In this document: positions 50,747-60,186 of the stretch, piece after piece
Position numbering within the stretch: the stretch's first letter is position 1
How the letters are laid out: each line of letters begins with the position of its first letter
NCBI GenBank assembly: GCA_964036045.1
Contig: OZ038383.1
Coordinates: 5,256,430-5,320,429, forward strand
Reading direction: 5' to 3'
Source: Eutreptiella sp. 'Long Island Sound 2002'
Taxonomy: Eukaryota; Euglenozoa; Euglenophyceae; Eutreptiales; Eutreptiaceae
Length of the DNA: 64,000 bases
The notes under the pieces: generated by a model
What the model was told of the DNA's origin: nothing
Database searches by the model: none
The model's input: the letters and a program-made list of their open reading frames with translations, nothing else
Position numbers and translations under genes: made by a program

Positions 50747-52588
50747 GGGGGCACCATTGTGTGTTGGGGCGCCGCAGCGGTGGGTGCGGCGGGTTGTGGG
50801 GGTGGGGCTTGTGTCGGTGTCGACCGTGTGTTTGGCGGCGGTGTGTCGTGTGTCGTCCTCGGCGGCTCCTCATGGTGGTCTGTTGTGGTGGCGCCTGGGG
50901 GGTGGTCTTGGGCTTTGCGGTTCCTGGGAGGGTGCGGGACATGCGGGGTCGGGTTGGCTGGGGGGGGGGGGGGCGCGCGTGTGTGGGCTTGCGTGTTTGC
51001 CCTCTGCTCCCCCCGTGGCCCCTTCCTCTGCCTGTCCCTTACTCCTCTCTTTTCGCTGGCTTGTTTGGCTTTGTGTTTTTTTTTTTGGGGGGGGTGGCTG
51101 GGGTGCTGTGCGTGGGTGTGGGTGTGTGCCGGTGTCGGCTCCCGGTTCCCAGGGCGCCGGTCCGGGGGGGGCTGACGGCGGGTGGTTGGCGGCAGTGGTG
51201 GCGTGGCGCTTGCGTGGGTGGCTGCGGCTCCTGGTTAGTGTCTGGGTGGCGTGGCCGGGCGTGGGCGTGCGTGTGGGTGTGTTCGTGGCGTGGGCTGATG
51301 GGGTGGTGGGCGGTGTGGGCGTGGTTGGTTTGTGTGGGTGTCGGGTATGTGTGCGCCGGAGGCGCAGTGGGTTGGGCTGTGGCACCGTGGGCGATGCAAT
51401 GGGTGGAGGTGATGCTGGTGACGCCTACGGGGGGGTGCTGTAGGCGTCGAAACGGGTCTGTGTTGTTGACGTGGGTGCTTCGGGTGACGCGCCGGGCGGC
51501 GACGGGGTTGGTGACGTTGTTGGTGTCATAGGTGACGGGGCGGGCGCTGGGGGGGCCTGCGGCTCCGGTGGCCGCTGTAAGTGGTGCAGTGGGTGGTGGC
51601 GCGACTGGTGGTGCCGGCGGTGAGGGTGCTGCCGGTGACGTCGATGATGAAGGCGCTGTGGGTGATGTCATGGGTGGTGGCGATGTTGATGTGGGTGCTG
51701 CAGGTGGTGTGCCGGCTGGTGGCGCCGCTGGTACTGTCCCTACGTAGGGTGTTGCTGGGGGTGCTGTGGGCGGTGGTGTCGTCGGTGGTGCCGATGGCGA
51801 GGGTGGCGTAGGCGATACACTGGGTGACTGTGAGGCCGGTGTGTGCCGTAGGTGACACGTTGGGCACGGGTGGTGGTGGGCCGGAGGGGGGTTTGCCGTT
51901 GGTGCAACGGGCGATGGTGGCGTTGGTGCCGCAGGTGGTGGCTCGGGCGATGGTGCTGTTGGTGATGCCGACGGGGTGGTTTGTCTGCCTGTCTGCCCGC
52001 GGAGTCGGTGCCGGCGTTGGGCGGTTGCCTGTGCGTGTGGTGGTCGGTGCGCCGGGCGCTTGGTGGGCGTGGCCGGGTGCGGGTGTGTGTGTTGGTGTGT
52101 ACGTGGCGCGGGTTGCGGGGGGTCTGCGGGCGTCGGGTGCGCTGTTGCCGTGCGTGTGGTGGTTTGTGTTGTCTGGTGGGGCGTGGCCGGTGTGTGCGTT
52201 GCGTGGGTGTTGTGGGGTCTGGTCGGCGTGGGTGGTGTTGGTGTGGGTGTTTGGGGTTGGGTGTTGGTTGTGGGCGTGTCGTTCGCGTGGTGCAGTCGGG
52301 CGTGATGGTGGTGCCGCTGGCGACGTCGATGGTGACGGTGCTGCCGGTGGTAAGGGTGGGACGGTGGTGTGGGCGGTTTCCGGTGTGGGTGGCGTGAAGT
52401 GTGGGGGTGTGGCAGGTGTGGTGTGGGGCGGATGGTGGTGTGCTTGGCGACGGCGTCGCGAGTGCTGCCGGGGGGGAAGGTGTTGTTGGTGATGTTGTGG
52501 GCGGCCGGTGGCGGGTGGTGGTGGTGGTTGTGGCTGGACTGCTTGGTGGTTGTGGTGTCGGCGGGTGGCCCTGATGACAGGCCCTGGG
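50747..52588 (-). other. LINE A copy 2 leader, proximal part
   Basis: Very C/A-rich in sense, so long open frames exist in several phases (for example 52691-51039 and 52695-51526). They give Thr/Pro/His low-complexity peptides with no domain. 51550-52000 shows GGTGGTG-type periodicity on the plus strand. A T13 then G8 run lies at about 51077-51098. No convincing ORF0. Confidence 0.5.
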
Positions 52589-52775
52589 TGTGTGGTGGCG
52601 GGTGGGCGTGCTTGGTGGTGGTGATGGTGTGTCCTTGCGGGTGGTGTTGGGTGTGGTACCATTGGGCGTGTGGTTTGCGATAACTGAGCACTCACCCCTC
52701 CGGGTGGCGCGTGCCCGGTGGTCCGGTAGCCGGTCCGGCAGGTGGCGCCGGGTGCTCACGCGTCCCTCCGGACGG
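52589..52775 (-). repeat. Leader module of about 185 bp, copy 1 of 2
   Basis: Contains GTGGTACCATTGGGCGTGTG, GCGATAACTGAGCACTCACC and GGTCCGGTAGCCGGTCCGGC. Nearly identical to 54418-54608. Confidence 0.88.
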
Positions 52776-53101
52776 CGGCTGCTCCGTAGCCGGCAGGGGC
52801 TGGGTTCACTGCCGGGCGCACACACGTCCCTCCGGACGGCGGCTGTTTCGTAGCCGGCAGGGGCTGGGCTCACTGCCGGGCGCACACACGTCCGTCCGGA
52901 CGGCGGCTGTTTCCTAGCCGGCAGGGGGTGGGTTCACCGCCGGGCGCACACACGTCCATCCGGACGGCGGCTGTTTCGTAGCCGGCAGGGGCTGGGTTCA
53001 CTGCCGGGCGCACACACGTCCATCCGGACGGCGGCTGGTTCGTAGCCGGCAGGGGCTGGGTTCACTGCCGGGCGCACACACGTCCATCCGGACGGCGGCT
53101 G
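52761..53101 (-). repeat. 64-bp tandem array, about 5.5 units
   Basis: Units start at 52761, 52825, 52889, 52953, 53017 and 53081 (exact 64-bp period). Each begins CGTCCxTCCGGACGGCGGCTG and contains TAGCCGGCAGGGGCTGGG. It is in the leader of LINE A. Confidence 0.92.
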
Positions 53102-53607
53102 TCGCGCTGTGGGGACTGCGGGGCTTGGGCTTGTTCTTGGCGGCTCGTTCGTCGTCGGGTGTGGGTGTTTGCCGTGGTGGTGTCGTGTTTTTGTGCCGTG
53201 GTGCGTGCTGGCGTGCGGTGCTGCGTGTGTGCCCTGCTTGGCCTGTGTGTGGCGCGCGCTCCTTGCCCGGGCGTGCTGCTGCGCAGGCGCGGGGACACAC
53301 CCTCTCTCTGGCGGGCCCGTTTGGCTCCATGGCGGGCCCTGATGGTGCCCGGCTGTGGCCCGGCGCGCGGCAGTGGGGTGTGTGCACGTTGGGGGGGGGG
53401 GGGTTCGGATCCCTCTTCTCGTTTTCCCCGCCTTGTCCCTCTGTCCCTCTTCGCCGGCCTGCCCTGCCTGCCCACCCTCTTCGTACCCGCTGGGTTGGCC
53501 TTGGCCGGTCGGTTGGTCTTGGCGGTCTGACATAGTGTTTCTTTCCTGCAGGGCGGCGTGGGCTGGGTTCGTTTTGGGGGCGGGTTGCTTGTGTGGTGTG
53601 CCGCGCC

Positions 53608-55380
53608 GCTTGGCTCCCGTTCACCGGTGTGCACGCTCCGTGTGTGGTGTCGTGTGTACGGCGTCCTTGGCCTCCCGGCTCCTGTTCACCGGTGTGCACG
53701 CCCTGCGTGTGGTGTCGCGTGTACGGCGTCCTGGGCCTCCCGGCTCCTGTTCACCGGTGTGCACGCCCTGCTTGTGGTGTCGCGTGTACGGCGTCCCGGG
53801 CCTCCCGGCTCCTGTTCACCGGTGCGCACGCTCTGCGTGTGGCGTTGCGTGTACGGCGTCCTGGGCCTCCCGGCTCCTGTTCACCGGTGTGCACGCCCTG
53901 CGTGTGGTGTCGTGTGTACGGTGTCCTGGGCCTCCCGGCTCCTGTTCACCGGTGTGCACACCTTGCGTGTGGTGTCGCGTGTACGGCGTCCTGGGCCTCC
54001 CGGCTCCTGTTCACCGGTGTGCACGCCCTGTGTGTGGTGTCGCGTGTACGGCGTCCTGGGCCTCCCGGCTCCTGTTCACCGGTGTGCACGTTCTGTGTGT
54101 GTGCGTGTACGGCGTCCTGGGCCTCCCGGCTCCTGTTCACCGGTGTGCACGCTCTGTGTGTGGTGTTGCGTGTACGGCGTCCTGGGCCTCCCGGCCCCTG
54201 TTCGCCGGTGCGCACGCTCTGCGTGTGGTGTTGCGTGTACGGCGTCCTGGGCCTCCTGGCTCCTGTTCACCGGTGTGCACGCCCTGTGTGTGGTGTTGCG
54301 TGTACGGTGCCCTGGGCTCCCTGGCTCCTGTTCACCGGTGCGCACGCCCTGCGTGTTGTGTTGTGTGTACGGTGCCCTGGGCCTCCCGGCTCCTGTTCAC
54401 CGGTGTGTACGCTCTGTGTGGGTGTGTGGTGGCGGGTGGGCGTGCTTGGTGGTGGTGTGTCCTTGCGGGTGGTGTTGGGTGTGGTACCATTGGGCGTGTG
54501 GTTTGCGATAACTGGGCACTCACCCCTCCGGGTGGCGCGGGCCCGGTGGTCCGGTAGCCCGTCCGGCAGGTGGCGCCGGGTGCTCACGCGTCCCTCCGGA
54601 CGGCGGCGTGGTGTTGCGTGTACAGCGTCCTGGGCCTCCCGGCTCCTGTTCACCGGTGTGCACGCTCTGCGTGTACGGTGTCCTGGGCCCCCCGGCTCCT
54701 GTTCACCGGTGTGCACGCCTCGCGTGTGGTGTCGCGTGTACGGCGTCCTGGGCCTCCCGGCTCCTGTTCACCGGTGTGCACGCCCTGCGTGTGGTGTCGC
54801 GTGTACGGCGTCCTGGGCCTCCCGGCTCCTGTTCACCGGTGCGCACGCTCTGCGTGTGGCGTTGCGTGTACGGCGTCCTGGGCCTCCCGGCTCCTGTTCA
54901 CCGGTGTGCACGCTCTGTGTGCGTGTGCGGTGTCCTGGGCCTCCCGGCTCCTGTTCACCGGTGTGCACGCTTTGTGTGTGGTGGTGCGTGTACGGCGTCC
55001 TGGGCCTCCCGGCTCCCGTTCACCGGTGTGCACGCTCCGTGTGTGGTGGTGCGTGTGCGGTGTCCTGGGCCTTTTGGCTCGTGTTCACCGGTGTGCACGC
55101 TCTGTGTGTGGTGTTGTGTGTACGGTGTCCTGGGCCTCCCGGCTCCTGTTCACCGGTGTGCACGCCCTGTGCGTGGTGTTGCGTGTGCCGTTTGGCCCTT
55201 TTGCGCTCGTGTGGTGCGTGTTGTGTTGTGCGTGTGGTGTCCTGGGACACTTGGTTCGTGTTCTCCGGTGTCGCGGTGTGTTGCGGTGTGTGTGTGGTGT
55301 CCGGTGTGCGGTGCTGCGTGTGCGGTGTCCTGGGCCTCCCGGCCCCTGTTCACCGGTGCGCGTGCTCGGTGTGTTGCGTG
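53608..55380 (-). repeat. 62-65-bp tandem array in LINE A leader, about 24 units
   Basis: Each unit has CTCCTGTTCACCGGTGTGCA and GTGTACGGCGTCCTGGGCCT on the plus strand. The array is split at 54418-54608 by the leader module. The same unit occurs three times in the 3' UTR of both LINE A copies in the same orientation. The 644-codon plus-strand frame through it is an artefact of the repeat period. Confidence 0.92.
54418..54608 (-). repeat. Leader module of about 185 bp, copy 2 of 2
   Basis: Near-identical to 52589-52775 (offset about 1832 bp), ending CGTCCCTCCGGACGGCGGCG, that is, the first 20 bases of a 64-bp unit. It lies in the middle of the 65-bp array, so it marks a duplication or recombination of the leader. 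Confidence 0.88.
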
Positions 55381-55440
55381 GTGTGTGCGGTGTGGGTGTG
55401 GGTGCGTGCTCGTGTGTGCCATACCGTGGCCGCGTCGTTG

Positions 55441-55740
55441 CGGACTCTTTGTTCTTGCGGATACATTTTTCTTTACACATTGCTCCCTATGGCGTCTGAT
55501 TTATTCTTCCCGTTTTGGACTCTTTGATTTTTGCGACGCCCAAGAGTAAGCGTGTCTTAATGCATGCATGGCGGTGTATGTTATTTACGCATTTGCTTGC
55601 GGACTCTTTGCATTTTGCGACGCCCAAGAGTAGGCGTGTGTGTTTAATGCATTCATGCTATGCCACTTATTCTTCATGTCTTGGACTCTTTGTTTTTTGC
55701 GTCGCCCAAGAGTAAGCGTGTCTTAATGCTTGCATGGCGG
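55441..55740. repeat. Four ~80-bp tandem units with a conserved hairpin
   Basis: GGACTCTTTG occurs at about 55442, 55517, 55601 and 55683. In the last three, ACTCTT pairs with AAGAGT across a loop containing GCGACGCCC or GCGTCGCCC. It is either the extreme 5' end of LINE A copy 2 or flanking DNA. No gene here. Confidence 0.75.
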
Positions 55741-55856
55741 CATATGCTACTGACGCGTTCCCGTGGGGGGTCGGCCACGGGACGCTGCGGTGACACGCAC
55801 AGGTGAGCAGGCAGGCAAGGCACTACGCTCACAAGGGCATCAATACGCCTGTGTCA

Positions 55857-58788
55857 TGTGACAAAGCGTTTCAGAATCCTTGCCACTCTGCAAAGATGGA
55901 ACAAAAGTATGTACAACAACACATCAGGATATGTACACATGGGGTTAAGACTGGACTGGGGTAAGGGCATCACAGGACCATAGACACTCAGTCCCAACTC
56001 GTATCCCAATCCCAGGTCCGACCCTCTCAGTGGCTGGTGGGGGCGGGGGCTCAAACATAACCCATGCCCTGCTCAGTCGGGACCCTGAAACCCTGCCAAT
56101 GGGAGAGGTGTCCCGCACAGCCACAGGCGAGTTCCTGGGAACCAATGGGCTCCAAGGTCGACCGACAGTGGCTCCTCTTGCTCCCTCAACGGCGGGTTCC
56201 AACTTCACTCTGAGCCAGGGATATGGCCCCGCCATTATCCCTCAGGAGTTGGTAGCTGAAAATGGGCTGTTTCAGCCCAAACTGAAATTAGCTTGAAAAA
56301 CTCCAAAATTAACCCCTCGTCCGGACCCGCCAGAGGTAGGGACGAGGCAACTGACCCTATGCCCTTCGAGTACGAACTCCCTGGAGCCCTCACCCAACCT
56401 GGTTCCCTCTGAGGTCCCGGCATCAGGGCAACACGGATGAGTCAAGTGGGGTCATGATGCCAAAACCACCAAAATTGGCGTCATTCCCACGCGTGGCTCG
56501 CCCGGCCAAGGTAAGGCCAATGGCTCACAGGGTAGGAGGCAGGACCTAGGACTTATATCTGAGTGTACAACTTGAAATTGGGTCCGGGCTCCCTATGGGC
56601 TTACAGAAATGGGGCCGCCAATTGACCACATGGAAGGGAGAAATTGGGGTCCCAAAATTGGGTCATTTTGGCTGCTTGAAATGAGCCAAAATTCGGTGTG
56701 CTCCCAATAGTATATCTCCACGCCGGCTTGGAGATCGGATCCGTTGTTCCATACGCGATCCACTGGGAGTCCAACAGAGACTCCCGTGCCCTTGGCTCTC
56801 ACAGATCTCAATGCTACTTGGCGTGGTGACGATCCCAATTGGGTCCACAAATGCAAAAATGGCAAAATTGCCCATACTCAATTTGGCCTAGCGCCTTAAC
56901 GAAGGCGGCTCCGCTTCGCCCACGTGGTGTGTGGACCATGGGGACCATTACCCATAACACCCATGTCATATATGGTCCATTGGTCCATGCGTCCGGCGTG
57001 CACGAGGGTTAGAACATGGGGCACGGCGGGCAGCAAAAGTGGAAAATTGCTCAAAATGGCCAAAAATGCGCACACTCATGGTTGGGGCAAATGAGGCATA
57101 TGCCCGACTCGGACCGTGCCATAGGATTGGTATCAAGTCATATTGGTCCAACATATCTTTTGGGCGTCGCCCAACTCCTCCGGTATTGGGAATGGCAGGG
57201 TCGCCAAGTGAGCCCATGATTTGGGATAGCCCCAAATCGCCAACATGGCAGCCACGGTATGCCCAGCCCGAGAAGAGTTATTCGCCGGGTTCAAGATATG
57301 TTGGGCACCGAAGTATGTACCCTCATTACATACTTGGGTCATGATGTCAATTGAGCGCAACGTTGAGATATACGGTCGCCACTTGACATCATGACGAGCC
57401 AAAAACGGCAAAATTGGCACAAAGATACACAAAAGTGCCTTGAGAGGCGCGCAATTATATTATAATATCTTTGGCTTGGATCGTGCAATCACTTAATCCT
57501 TCTAAACACAATGACTTGACACCAATGACCTTCGATCCCACATATGTGCTCCACTTGGGGCGCCTTGAAAGGTTACGAGCGCTACTTCCCAAGTGGGCAC
57601 ATGAAAATATGGAAAATTGTAAAACACACACCTTGCTCCCAAAGCATCGCTTCGGGATCACCACACAAGCTTTCCTTCACGAAGGTTAGGCTTGCAATTG
57701 ACTGTAGGGAGTATGGAGAAGGGGCTTGCACAATATTAGGTCCATTGGCGGGTTCGACTTGGAGCAATGGACCCGCCAACTGGGCACGCAACACAACACA
57801 TGGCACATACCACATATTGCCCAAAAAGGTAGCTCCCACCACGATATGTCATGCCCCTCCAAGGGCATAACTTTGTGTCAATCGCTCATAGGAACTCAAG
57901 GAGAGTTCCTATGCAACACCAACACTTGCGCGCTACACTCGAAAGTTATCTTAACGCACGCAATATCATGGCCAAAGAGTTATAACGCAAACTCTACCCT
58001 CTTGACCATGATCCATTACACTAGCGCGCACGTGTGGAAACGCAAGGCATATGATGCTTTCTAAATTACGTCGGGAGTATTGTGAATACATCCCACGTTT
58101 CCTTATTGTCATTCCTCGCATACAACACGAGATATGACCTTCACAAGTGGCCTCACGAATTAACTTTGTTTTGCCCATATCTTTGAGACAAATGGGGGGC
58201 AAGAGAAAAGGAAAGTTGATTCGTGCATAGGGAAGCACGTAGGTCCACTCGAAGGAGGTCAAATCAAGTGCGGGGATGTCGAAGTCGAAAATCCGATTTC
58301 GACATCCTGAAAAATTCGGATTAAGGTTGCGAGTATTAATTATGAAAATTGCGGAAGCATCCATGCAGTTCCTGGCGACTTTGGAGCCTTCGTGACGGAT
58401 TGCGTTAAAATTTCCATTATAAACAGTTAAACTGGCGGTTACGGTAAAGTCGCGATCCAACCACCAGCAGTCAAAACAGTGAGTATCAGAACGGAAGCGT
58501 AAAAATTGACGGAAACAATATGAAAATAAAACCCTGTTGATTCCTGATATTCTGATACACAAAACTCCGCTGGCGGTGCATCGGTTGCCGATGCGGGGCT
58601 TCAAGGCACGGAACACGCCGTACATGGGGTTAGTGGACCGGAGACCGGTTGTATGCCATAACCTGGCCATGGGGTTCTGGGTACCGCTTCACCCCCCTCC
58701 TTAGAGCAAACCCTGGGGGGGCTCGATAACACCCACGCATGGCAGCGGGTTCCCAGGACCACTTCCTGAAGGGGGGGGGGGTGTCACA
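55857..58788 (-). repeat. Gypsy-2 3' LTR, about 2.93 kb
   Basis: In minus-strand sense it begins TGTGACACCCC at 58788 and ends TTTGTCACA at 55857, giving 7-bp inverted ends TGTGACA/TGTCACA. It follows a purine-rich tract directly. It matches the solo-LTR-like repeat at 20690-25752 and, more weakly, gypsy-1 at 17030-18250. About 25 bp beyond the 55857 end are also similar between copies, so the true end may lie slightly outside. The 5' LTR would be beyond the right window edge. Confidence 0.72.
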
Positions 58789-58800
58789 TCCTCACTCCAG
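58789..58800 (-). other. Gypsy-2 polypurine tract
   Basis: Minus strand TGGAGTGAGGA immediately upstream of TGTGACACC, the expected plus-strand primer site next to a 3' LTR. Confidence 0.65.
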
Positions 58801-60186
58801 TAAGTCACAGTAAGATAGGTATCCCACAGTGGGATAGGTATATAGTATGATGCTGTAAAAGCTTGTAGCACATGTATAGTATCAAGTATCAAGTCCCGGG
58901 TCCTGGCGGCGATTGTTCGGCATCCAAAGGACCCGTTAACCCATACCAGGCGCACCGGGTGCCGGCTGCTACGGTCACCACCACAGTGGCAGTGGCATAC
59001 ACGGCCAACATAGGCGACACACGACGACCGAGGTGGTCCCACAAGTCGAGAGCGACCACAAAGATCCATCAGGCTACCCCAAGCTTCCCAAGGCCCGCCG
59101 ACTGGGGAGAGTCCCCACGGGTCCTTCCTCGGGCGCACCATGTCCATATCCATACGACGCAAGTCCAGAGTGCCATAGTCGAACTCCTTAAGAACCCCAG
59201 ATCTTAAGGGAACTCCTCCTCAAGGGATCGGGCATCAAGGCCGTATTTTCCCTCGCCCTACTGCCACGAAGGCCATACATGAGGGAGTCCTCATGCAGTG
59301 TGGGCGGAGGCGTCGACTCCTCAAACCACCAGTTTCCCAGGCAGACTGACCGAAGTCAGGAGCACCGGAGGCCGCCATCCGAATGCAAGTGCGTCTGCGA
59401 ATCGGTAGGCTCACACTGGGACTGACAGTGGCGGACCGCTGGGAGTGTAGTCAGGCAACTGGGCTTCCCGCCTGGCGCCATCAGGATCTCCACACATCAC
59501 AGCGAATAGGGCAACACGGTACCACAGGCACTCAAACAGAAGAACATGTAATCAAGTACTGGTCCAGGCCGGACCAGGCTGTAAGAATATGTACACGGCG
59601 ACACAAGGCGCCTCTGTATCCCGATTCGTGGTGAAAAGCAGTCCATCCCTCAGCGATGGGCTGATGACACTTAACATACAGATGCACATATCCTGGAGGG
59701 CAGAAAGACAAGCAATAATCTGGGTAAATAGGCGTGTAAACACGCTCTGGACAGAGCGCCAAACCACGCCACGGTCAGGATAAGGCAATGCAGGAGGGTG
59801 GACAGGAAGACGCCTGAGTTCAGGCCATATATAGTCTCGAGACACACGTCGACTGGTCTGGATTCCGCAAATGCCATGGAACCAGACCACACACTCAAAA
59901 ATCGCAATGCCGATGACAGCGGCATCCGTTGCGCAACGTCCTATAGGCTTCAAGGCCCCAAGAGCTCGAAAATATGAAGGTCAGTCGCCCTACCTGGTTT
60001 CCCATGGATTCAGCAGGGGGGTGAGTGACGAATAGAAGAAGAGAGGGGCCATCCTCCTCTGGATTCAGCAGGGGGGGGTATATGGCCACTTTGTCACCGA
60101 AAGATGGAAGAGAGCAAGCAAGTAAGGGACGATTCGTCGGCCTCACGAGCGCCCAAAACGCATCAGGGGAGAGCTCAGGGCGCTGA
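58801..60186 (-). other. Gypsy-2 3' non-coding region
   Basis: 1.39 kb between the pol stop and the polypurine tract, far longer than the 0.23 kb in gypsy-1. It contains a short repeat CCCCCCTGCTGAATCCA (around 60005-60080 on the plus strand as TGGATTCAGCAGGGGGG, twice). Minus-strand frames such as 59953-59552 have no recognisable domain. An extra gene cannot be excluded. Confidence 0.55.

Larger units (their letters stand above)
31773..55430 (-). mobile_element. LINE A copy 2: giant non-LTR retrotransposon, about 22-24 kb
   Basis: On the minus strand it contains a leader with tandem arrays (50747 to about 55430), ORF1, endonuclease-RT, RNase H, ORF3, ORF4, 3' UTR and a (CCTA)n tail at 31773. 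The 3' boundary is exact, by comparison with copy 1. The 5' boundary is inferred from the end of the 65-bp array and could lie anywhere from 53.6 to 55.75 kb. I find no target duplication: the sequence next to the tail (CCTTCCCTCAAGACAGC in sense) is not seen upstream. The coding part alone spans 16.9 kb, including a 1.87-kb internal duplication. Confidence 0.85.

Noticed and set aside
51039-52691. A 550-codon ORF0 in the LINE A leader
   Set aside because: Only Thr/Pro/His low complexity, with two phases open over the same bases and a start inside the repeated leader module.
53608-55380. CRISPR-like regular repeats
   Set aside because: The repeats are contiguous, with no unique spacers, and the setting is a eukaryotic retrotransposon leader with no cas genes.
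53593-55527. A 644-codon plus-strand open frame with Cys/Val-rich repeats (and sister frames of 300-400 codons)
   Set aside because: It reads through the 62-65-bp tandem array. Several phases are open at once and the peptide is only the repeat unit, so it is not a gene.
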